From positions 1 to 22,025 of the forward strand of contig DAOUPU010000020.1 of assembly GCA_030625995.1 (NCBI GenBank): DNA of 22,025 bases. The letters run 5' to 3'. Numbering within the stretch: position 1 is the stretch's first letter; every line of letters starts with the position of its first letter. The notes below the pieces were generated by a model. It saw only the letters and a program-made list of their open reading frames with translations. It did no database searches and was not told where the DNA came from. This document shows positions 8,498 through 14,580 of this stretch, piece by piece. Source of the DNA: Flavobacteriaceae bacterium (GTDB taxonomy: Bacteria; Bacteroidota; Bacteroidia; Flavobacteriales; Flavobacteriaceae). The translations under genes were made by a program, and so were the position numbers.

Positions 8498-10969
8498 TTA
8501 TTTATTGAGTTGAAACCCAGAAGTCCTATTTTCAAATTGATAAGAATCCAAATTCAGATTAAATAACCATTTACCTTCGGCCTGCATAATCATCATGACC
8601 AGTTCATTCTTGCCTTTTTTTAAAACAACTGGAACTGTAAATTCATTGTACTTAAACGAATTAACATCCGTATACTCATAAATAAGCTCTCCATTGAGCC
8701 AGATAAAAGCACCATCATTATGGCCAAATCGCAGATTGGTTTTTATTTCTTTTTTGCAGATCAATTCGGTTTTAGCAAATGCATGACAATTTTCTTTTGG
8801 TTCCAGATGGGAGTCCAATTTCACAATAGCATCCTCAGATACTTCTGCTTTTTTCCAAATAATTCTATCATTCTCATGGAGATAACTATTTACACCTCTT
8901 TCTCCTATAAAACCAGGGAAGGACTGAGATATTAAAATTTCCTTGATTTTTATCGGAATTTTAATCAGGGACATGTTTTCAATGCCTATTGTAGCCTCCT
9001 TCTTAAATTTCAATGTAAAAGAATGATCTCCCTTCGAAAGTAACGGAAGATAAAATTCTTGTTCTGCCGGAACGGTAATATTGAACTCACCTGTACAATT
9101 TAAATCCCCGATTAATGTTTCATCGATCCAAACCTTTGCACTTCCATAAGCACTATTCATTATTTTACCAACAATTAACTTATAATCAAAATATTCATCT
9201 ACGTTAAATACGTAACTAATACTCCCTCCTTTGCTCTCATATTCCATAAAATTACCCGGATAAGGCATTATTGCAACATCTTTTAGTTCGATAGAACGTA
9301 CAGAAACATCCTTACTTTTTTTATTGAGCAGTTCAATTTCTTTCATTCCTGTTAAAATTGGCTCTTGCTGATATTGCAAAACTTGCCCATCTTTTAAAAG
9401 TTGATCTTTTAATTTCTTATAATTGATTTCCTGGATATCTATTTCTTCGTTTATTGCATGTACGGCAGCTGTCGCGGAAGATTGGGCCAACACCATAAAA
9501 ACCGGCTCCATACGTATAGAACCAAACGCAATATGTGATGCGGATAGACAAACCGGGACCAGTAGATTAGAACATTCCTCACGTTTTGGGACGATAGCTC
9601 TATAAGATATGGGGTAAGGTGGAAATCCTCCAACTTCAACATTTCCTTCGTTTCTGGCTTTTCCATAGGTGTCAACATATCTTTGAACATTGTGCGAATC
9701 CATGGTGTACGCTGCCAGGCCCACAGGATCATTCGATGCCACCAAACCTTCACAATCATGTTGTGTCATAACATAATTTGATATCATACGGCGCGCCTCC
9801 CTGATATAAAGTTGGTGAGACCAATTTCCATTGTCTGTAAATTCATCTTTCGGCAATCCCCACTGACTAACTTCATCACGAATATCACTCGGCACTCTTG
9901 GATCATTTGCTAAAAACCACATCAATCCTTTTTGGTAATTTTCGTGTTCTTTAATTATAGCTTCACGAGTACTATAATCTCCATTCGGATATTCATAATT
10001 CATTCCAATATTATCAGTGGCAAATGCACCTTTATTATTGGTATCCGTCTTACCATTTGGCATTGGTGTAGACAAATTCAAGACATCAAATACTCCTGTA
10101 TTGATATAGCGCAGTAAAAGCTCATAGCGCAGAGGGTCGTAATTCTCTGGTTTCGAAAAAGGAATTCGATTTTCAGGATTATTCGTCATGCACATTCGAA
10201 AGCAATATGCCTGAATTCGATGGTCTCCTTCACCTTCCACTCCGGGTCCACCATCATCGAGAATCCCCGGTAATAGACCACTTTCCGATTTTCCAGAAAT
10301 TAAATAAGGATCAACCGCGTTCTTAAATTGATGATTTTTTGCATTTTCAATCTGTACTCCATTATATTTTTCTCCATATGTTTTATCAGCTTCTCGACCA
10401 ACAGTAAAATTAACTCCCGAATTTGCCATTAGATCTCCTTCATAAGTTGCATCGATAAACATTTTCCCTTTGATGGTCAGTCCGGATTCCATGATAATCT
10501 CCTTTATCCTGGTCCCGGTTTTATTTACACCATTTATCAGGTCCAGTCGTTCCTTGTAAATCACCTCAACACCGGCTTCCTCAATCCACTCATTAAATAT
10601 CTTTTCAGCAACATGAGGCTCAAAGGTCCACATGGATGCAGTTCTATCTGAACCTGAATTATAATGCTGATTAACACGCTCATAAAATTCTCTGGAAAGT
10701 CCACCAATAGCGTCTTTATTGCCAATATCTGTAGCTCCTAAACCCCCGGAAGTTAGACCGCCAAGATGTTTCCCGGGCTCAATAATAACTGCTCGTTTTC
10801 CTAATTTTGTTGCTTGTATGGCTGCAATGACACCTGCTGAAGTACCTCCATAAACAACCACATCATATATATTATTGAATTCCGTCTTTTTCGAACAAGC
10901 CTGAAAAAACACTGTACTAAAAACAAGGAGAAGGCTAAGAGTCTTTAAAATTGATCTATTAAAACTCAT
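8498..10969 (-). CDS. FAD-dependent oxidoreductase lipoprotein with C-terminal beta-sandwich domain
   Basis: An 823-residue protein. The signal ends at lipobox FFQA|C (Cys25), so the flavoenzyme acts outside the cytoplasm. The dinucleotide-binding segment VVVYGGTSAGVIAA (37-50), acidic Glu64 ending the second strand, and GGLTSGGLGATD (70-81) are typical of the FAD_oxidored family (PF12831). The IKGKMFIDATYEGDLM motif is also typical of this family. The first ~560 residues form the flavin domain. After about residue 580 come two beta-rich regions resembling galactose-binding jelly rolls (FDYKLIVGKIMNSAYGSAKV; LRFGHNDGAFIWLNGELIYE), which may bind carbohydrate. Relatives are common in glycan loci, and some are loosely annotated as xanthan-lyase-like. 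The reaction is unknown; oxidation of a sugar alcohol group or a flavin-assisted elimination is conceivable. It is the last gene of the leftward run, 38 bases behind the PHP gene, so the two are probably co-transcribed. Confidence 0.85.
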   Translation of the reverse strand: MSFNRSILKTLSLLLVFSTVFFQACSKKTEFNNIYDVVVYGGTSAGVIAAIQATKLGKRAVIIEPGKHLGGLTSGGLGATDIGNKDAIGGLSREFYERVNQHYNSGSDRTASMWTFEPHVAEKIFNEWIEEAGVEVIYKERLDLINGVNKTGTRIKEIIMESGLTIKGKMFIDATYEGDLMANSGVNFTVGREADKTYGEKYNGVQIENAKNHQFKNAVDPYLISGKSESGLLPGILDDGGPGVEGEGDHRIQAYCFRMCMTNNPENRIPFSKPENYDPLRYELLLRYINTGVFDVLNLSTPMPNGKTDTNNKGAFATDNIGMNYEYPNGDYSTREAIIKEHENYQKGLMWFLANDPRVPSDIRDEVSQWGLPKDEFTDNGNWSHQLYIREARRMISNYVMTQHDCEGLVASNDPVGLAAYTMDSHNVQRYVDTYGKARNEGNVEVGGFPPYPISYRAIVPKREECSNLLVPVCLSASHIAFGSIRMEPVFMVLAQSSATAAVHAINEEIDIQEINYKKLKDQLLKDGQVLQYQQEPILTGMKEIELLNKKSKDVSVRSIELKDVAIMPYPGNFMEYESKGGSISYVFNVDEYFDYKLIVGKIMNSAYGSAKVWIDETLIGDLNCTGEFNITVPAEQEFYLPLLSKGDHSFTLKFKKEATIGIENMSLIKIPIKIKEILISQSFPGFIGERGVNSYLHENDRIIWKKAEVSEDAIVKLDSHLEPKENCHAFAKTELICKKEIKTNLRFGHNDGAFIWLNGELIYEYTDVNSFKYNEFTVPVVLKKGKNELVMMIMQAEGKWLFNLNLDSYQFENRTSGFQLNK

Positions 10970-11007
10970 TTTTTAGTTTTATATTAAAAATATTAATTAA
11001 ACGAAAC

Positions 11008-11925
11008 TCAATCAACCAACGGAAAACCTTTGATCGGCTTCCATTTTAGATCTTGATCTGTAAGTGTGAGGTCGTTGAGAATATCAAGACATGTTCTGCC
11101 CGGTTGGTCGGGGTAGCCCAAACTTGAAATGGCATGAGCATCTGTACCAAGAGTGAACTTTGTACCATGCAGGCGAGCTTCCTGTACAAGATCACGAAAC
11201 CATTCAAGTGCTTGATCCGCATGACGAGGATTAATCTCATAAGCCATGTTTACTTCAGCCGATTTTTTTAATACGCTTACCAACCGCTCTTCATTATAAG
11301 TTTTGAGTATTTTGATTAATTTTTCCTGACCTAATTTCCCTTTGAGCTTACTATGAAGAAATGGATGTCCTATGGTATCAACATATCCCAATTCAGTAGC
11401 TCCCATTAGCATCTCGAGATAATGATCTGCATATGCCTGCGGCGTCTTGGAATTCGGATTTTCAACATGCTTGAGATGGTAATGATTACAGGAAACCAGG
11501 ACATAATCCAGTAAGTTAGGAATTTCATCACCCACAGCACAAAGATTGGGATTGATCATACTGGATTCCGTACCGATCATCACTTTCATCTTTGTGGGTA
11601 CAACGGATGCCTCACTTCGATTTGCTTTTACTTTTTTAATAAAATCTTCTCGTTGATCCAAACGATCGATATGTTCAGAAATCCCCATCAACTCAAGACC
11701 ATATTTCTCATTTGTTCTAATCATATCAGCAACCATTGCATCCGGTCTTCCACCTGCACGGTAGGTATGCATATGCCAATCCTGTTTGATACTTTGCATT
11801 TCTGAACTTGTCAAAGCAGAAGCATACACATTTCCTGTTGCAATTGCCACAACAAATGCCGTTGAAAGCCCTACAAAACCACGTCGGGTATATAATTCTC
11901 TGCTTAAATGTTCCTCTGGTTGCAT
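11008..11925 (-). CDS. Tat-exported PHP-domain metallohydrolase
   Basis: A 305-residue protein whose start carries a twin-arginine motif TRRGFVG (13-19) and a hydrophobic stretch ending near YASA (34-37), suggesting export of a folded, metal-loaded enzyme. The PHP-domain metal ligands are all apparent: HMH (His51, His53), GISEHID (His85), IGTESS (Glu120), SCNHYH (His148/His150), GHP (His187) and GTDAHA (Asp262, His264). Known PHP proteins are phosphoesterases such as histidinol phosphatase, phosphatases of sugar phosphates, and exonuclease-like domains. The export signal argues against a biosynthetic role in histidine synthesis. A substrate in the periplasm, such as a phosphorylated or otherwise esterified glycan, is an inference from context. 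It lies 34 bases after the CBS gene and 38 bases before the FAD gene, all on one strand, consistent with one transcript. Confidence 0.8.
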   Translation of the reverse strand: MQPEEHLSRELYTRRGFVGLSTAFVVAIATGNVYASALTSSEMQSIKQDWHMHTYRAGGRPDAMVADMIRTNEKYGLELMGISEHIDRLDQREDFIKKVKANRSEASVVPTKMKVMIGTESSMINPNLCAVGDEIPNLLDYVLVSCNHYHLKHVENPNSKTPQAYADHYLEMLMGATELGYVDTIGHPFLHSKLKGKLGQEKLIKILKTYNEERLVSVLKKSAEVNMAYEINPRHADQALEWFRDLVQEARLHGTKFTLGTDAHAISSLGYPDQPGRTCLDILNDLTLTDQDLKWKPIKGFPLVD

Positions 11926-11959
11926 ATTCTATTTTCTTTTCTATTTATAAATATTATTT

Positions 11960-12361
11960 TTAAAAAAGCAAATCGTTTAATATCAAATCCGAAAGCGAAA
12001 TCATTCCAATATACTCACCATTCTCCTCTACCGGGGCCATTCTAATCCCCACATTTATCAACAAACGAGCTACGTAACGTATGTCCATATCGGCTGGTAC
12101 ACTGATCAATGGTTTGGTCATAATTTCAAACATATTGACCTCTTCCGATGTTTTTTCTTTGATAATCACACCACTGATAAAATCATGCACATTGACTATT
12201 CCAAAGGCATCCTTGGGGTGGCGTTTTTTTACGATCAGGGATTCAACCTTTTCTTTTCGCATCACTTCGACCGCTTCTTTGGCAGTGGCCATACCATCAA
12301 CCAAAATCACTTTTTTGGTCATAACATCCTTTGCACTTTGATAGCTTCTTTTATTGTTCAT
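11960..12361 (-). CDS. CBS-domain pair protein
   Basis: A 133-residue soluble protein made of two CBS motifs: about residues 10-62 (AKDVMTKKVILVDGMATAKE ... FGIVNVHDFISGVII) and 75-133 (FEIMTKPLISVPADMDIRYV ... YIGMISLSDLILNDLLF). Each ends in the typical strand plus [SN]xxDLI helix. CBS pairs commonly bind adenosine nucleotides (AMP, ATP, SAM or c-di-AMP) and regulate attached or partner proteins, including transporters. No other domain is fused, so it should act in trans, most simply on the DUF1538 membrane proteins or alongside the PII-like protein encoded just upstream. A 130-base spacer with a promoter-like box precedes it, and the PHP gene follows after 34 bases. The ligand cannot be predicted from sequence. 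Confidence 0.88.
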   Translation of the reverse strand: MNNKRSYQSAKDVMTKKVILVDGMATAKEAVEVMRKEKVESLIVKKRHPKDAFGIVNVHDFISGVIIKEKTSEEVNMFEIMTKPLISVPADMDIRYVARLLINVGIRMAPVEENGEYIGMISLSDLILNDLLF

Positions 12362-12431
12362 GTTTACTATTCTTTAATTTATCTTTATTAAAATGGTTGT
12401 CTAATCTCAGTTAATAAATAAAAACAGGCCA

Positions 12432-12439
12432 CAAATATA
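12432..12439 (-). promoter_or_regulatory. Candidate Bacteroidota -7 box (TATATTTG) upstream of the CBS gene
   Basis: Read on the minus strand, TATATTTG matches the Bacteroidota housekeeping -7 consensus TAnnTTTG and lies 71 bases before the CBS start, in the 130-base gap after the PII-like gene. No convincing TTG -33 element sits at the usual distance. It could provide a separate promoter for CBS-PHP-FAD. Confidence 0.35.
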
Positions 12440-12491
12440 AATTCCCAACTTTTAATATATATGTACATAAACATGATAAATATTGATTTTC

Positions 12492-12839
12492 CTAAAAATA
12501 TTCATCACGTGCCTGGTCTTTAAATTTTTTCATCTGGCTTTCTAACCCCGCTATGTGTTCTACGGGCAAAACAAAAGCAATTCCTGTTCCCGGCTTATCG
12601 AATTTCCCCGCTTTTGCAATGACTTTCATGAATTTTTCCACAACATGTTCTTCCACAAGAAATATAATGATTTCTGTTTGGTCCTCAAGAGAAAGCCCAA
12701 AAAAAGATTTTGCTTCATGAATTCCTGTTCCTCTGGCAGGTATGATTGTAGCTCCGGTCGCTCCTGCTTCTTTCATAGCATCAACTACTTTATCACTGAT
12801 CCTAGGTTTTACAAAAGCCATAATTAATTTAAATTGCAT
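12492..12839 (-). CDS. PII-like (GlnB-fold) signalling protein
   Basis: A 115-residue protein with a ferredoxin-like GlnB fold. The first strand is FKLIMAFVKP, followed by a helix SDKVVDAMKEAGATGATII, which parallels GlnB's IKPFKLDDVREAL...GITGMTV. The T-loop (about 36-55) is short and lacks the Tyr uridylylated in classical GlnB. The second strand (TEIIIFLVEE), helix (VVEKFMKVIAKAGK) and B-loop-like KFDKPGTGIAFVLPVEHI (79-96) complete the fold. This is a PII-like protein, not a nitrogen-regulatory GlnB. Such proteins are known to be encoded next to transporters that they control after binding nucleotides or small metabolites. The start codon at 12839 overlaps the last 11 bases of the upstream DUF1538 gene, implying translational coupling; Met7 (12821) is an alternative start without overlap. 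The ligand is unknown. Confidence 0.85.
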   Translation of the reverse strand: MQFKLIMAFVKPRISDKVVDAMKEAGATGATIIPARGTGIHEAKSFFGLSLEDQTEIIIFLVEEHVVEKFMKVIAKAGKFDKPGTGIAFVLPVEHIAGLESQMKKFKDQARDEYF

Positions 12840-13619
12840 CTTTCTGTATTTTTTTATTAATAAATCGTGTTTTTATACTCATAATTTGTGCATAACCCAA
12901 CACCGTAATAATTGGGAACAAGCTTGCAAAGGCTATTAGCCCAAAGCCATCGATAGCGCTATTTCTACCTGGTACTGCACTGGATAAACCTAAGCCGAGT
13001 GCAGCCACAATTGGCACTGTTACCGTTGAAGTAGTAACCCCTCCTGAATCGTAAGCTAAGGCGATAAGTTTTTTTGGGGCAAAAAAAGTTTGAATAATCA
13101 CTATAATATAACCCCCCATTATGTAAATAAACAATGGTGTACCGGTCACAATCCGAAATGTACCGAGAGCCAGTGCAAAAGCAACCCCTATAGCAACTGT
13201 AATTCGAAGCCCCCAAGGATTAATGGTGCCCCCTGAAACCTCATCGGCTTTTATTGCAACGGCAATAAGTGATGGCTCGGCAATTGTGGTAGAGAACCCA
13301 ATCAAGGATGCAAAAATATAGATCCAGTAATATGATTTCCAGTTGGTAAGATCTGCTTCAGTAGCTCCAATAAATAATGGGTCTGATAGTTGCGAAGCCA
13401 TAATTTTGCCAATCGGGAAAAGCGCCTTTCCAAACCCATTAGAAATAATGCAAGCCCCAGCACAACATAAATTCCCCCAACTATCATCTTTTTTAAATGG
13501 GGAACAGGTTGCTTTAATACTACAAGTTGAAAGAAAATGATCAATAATAGAATTGGCAATACATCTCGCATCGTATAAAACAAGACTAAAGCAAATTCTG
13601 TAAAATAGTCAATCATCAT
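12829..13619 (-). pseudogene. DUF1538 membrane protein (UmpB-like antiporter subunit), interrupted by one frameshift
   Basis: The N-terminal part (13619 to about 13428) encodes MMIDYFTEFALVLFYTMRDV ... FLMGLE, which matches the neighbouring paralogue's GLEMGLFPIG region. It then runs out of frame to a stop at 13302. The rest of the protein continues in another frame from about 13425 (ALFPIGKIMASQL) to the stop at 12829. Between GLE and ALFPIG only two bases (AG) are present where a codon is needed, so one base has been lost near 13426, for example GAAAAG shrunk to GAAAG. Restored, the protein would be about 264 residues, close to the 246 of the paralogue, with the conserved GFSTTIAEPSLIAVA and AYDSGGVTTSTVTVPIVAAL motifs intact and several membrane helices. 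The downstream ATG at 13401 could give only a truncated product. No other damage is visible, so a recent mutation or a sequencing/assembly error is most likely. Confidence 0.85.
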
Positions 13620-13632
13620 TCAAATTATTACA

Positions 13633-14373
13633 TTAAAACCAAAACAAGCCATAAGCCATTACAAAAATCATTGGTAAAAGTGAGGCAAAAGCAATCAGAC
13701 CAAAACCATCAAGCAACGGACTCCTCCCCTTGATCACAGTTGCAAGTCCCACCCCTAAAGCGGTTACCAACGGAACGGTAATAGTGGAAGTGGTAACACC
13801 TCCTGCGTCGTAAGCCAGGCCAATAATTGCTTCCGGGGCAATTATAGTCATCAACATAACCAATATATACCCCCCAATGATCAAATAATGCAAAGGCCAG
13901 CCTTTTAAAATACGCAATACACCAATTACAATAGCCAGGCCAACTGAAAAAGCCACGGTCAGTCTTAAGCCCATAGCATAGGTGTCCATCGTTTTTTGGC
14001 TACTATCAATCAGACCGGCACCGGATGATATTACCGATGCCTCTTTTGCCACTGCAATTAATGCCGGTTCGGCAATTGTAGTGGAAAAACCAAGTAAAAA
14101 TGAAAAAACCATTAACCAAAAAACACTTCCCTTTTTTGCCAGCGCATAAGCCATCGTTTCCCCTATAGGAAACAAACCCATCTCCAGCCCTTCTATAAAA
14201 AGCATCAAGCCAACTATTACAAACAGGATTCCAAAAATGACTTCACCGAGCTCCGGAAATGGTTGTCTGATTACAACACTTTGAAAAAAAACGACCACCA
14301 CAATTATTGGTATCAGATCGGTTACAGCAGCCCACAGTTTTTTAACAATGGCCAAAAAGTAGTATCTGTCCAT
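13633..14373 (-). CDS. DUF1538 integral membrane protein, putative Na+(Li+,K+)/H+ antiporter subunit (UmpA-like)
   Basis: A polytopic membrane protein of 246 residues when started at the ATG at 14373 (MDRYYFLAIVKKL). The open frame extends to a TTG at 14421, but alignment with the paralogue's start (MMIDYFTEFALVLFYTMRDV) favours 14373. Hydrophobic segments include LIPIIVVVVFFQSVVI, GILFVIVGLMLFIEGL, a helix ahead of LLGFSTTIAEPALIAVA, and LIIGGYILVMLMTIIAP. The GFSTTIAEP and GLAYDAGGVTTSTITVPLV motifs are shared with the next gene and probably form the ion pathway. DUF1538 pairs have been reported as the two-subunit UmpAB Na+(Li+,K+)/H+ antiporter from Halomonas, so this and the downstream paralogue plausibly form one transporter. 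The spacing to the paralogue is 13 bases. Transport activity and ion are inferred from family knowledge. Confidence 0.85.
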   Translation of the reverse strand: MDRYYFLAIVKKLWAAVTDLIPIIVVVVFFQSVVIRQPFPELGEVIFGILFVIVGLMLFIEGLEMGLFPIGETMAYALAKKGSVFWLMVFSFLLGFSTTIAEPALIAVAKEASVISSGAGLIDSSQKTMDTYAMGLRLTVAFSVGLAIVIGVLRILKGWPLHYLIIGGYILVMLMTIIAPEAIIGLAYDAGGVTTSTITVPLVTALGVGLATVIKGRSPLLDGFGLIAFASLLPMIFVMAYGLFWF

Positions 14374-14541
14374 CAATGATCTTCGATTTAGTTTTGGAAA
14401 TCTAAGATAAGCTAATATCAAGCTTCTTTAGATAATTTTTGACGTTTTCTCAATTATTCACTTTTATGCACTTTAGCACTAAAAATAAAAATCGATCAAT
14501 TCCACAATTTTTGCTCTGATATCTAAGAAAATAACATTGGT

Positions 14542-14555
14542 AACTAGCGCTAGTT
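14542..14555. promoter_or_regulatory. Perfect 14-bp palindrome AACTAGCGCTAGTT upstream of the DUF1538 operon
   Basis: A fully symmetric 14-mer lies in the 207-base gap between the unknown propeller gene's stop (14581) and the DUF1538 start (14373). An additional AAGAAAA/TTTTCTT pair flanks it (about 14525-14531 and 14553-14559), so RNA could also fold here. It could be an operator for a dimeric regulator of the antiporter block or part of the 3' end of the upstream transcript. No consensus -7 box was seen between it and the start codon. Confidence 0.35.
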
Positions 14556-14580
14556 TTCTTAAAAGTCCATTAAAATTGAT

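Noticed and set aside
11008..11925. Histidinol phosphatase (hisK/hisJ) assignment for the PHP protein
   Set aside because: The export signal and location in a glycan locus do not fit histidine biosynthesis. Only the fold and metal site are supported.
12492..12839. Calling the PII-like gene glnB or glnK
   Set aside because: The T-loop is short, the modification Tyr is absent, and the neighbours are DUF1538 transporters, not amtB or glnA.
13426..13428. Programmed ribosomal frameshift in the second DUF1538 gene
   Set aside because: A -1 slip would restore the frame, but GAAAG is not a canonical slippery heptamer and no stimulatory hairpin was obvious. A lost base is simpler.
14374..14421. TTG-initiated N-terminal extension (16 residues) of the first DUF1538 protein
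   Set aside because: The ATG at 14373 aligns with the natural start of the paralogue, and the extra residues (ILAYLRFPKLNRRSL) have no counterpart there.
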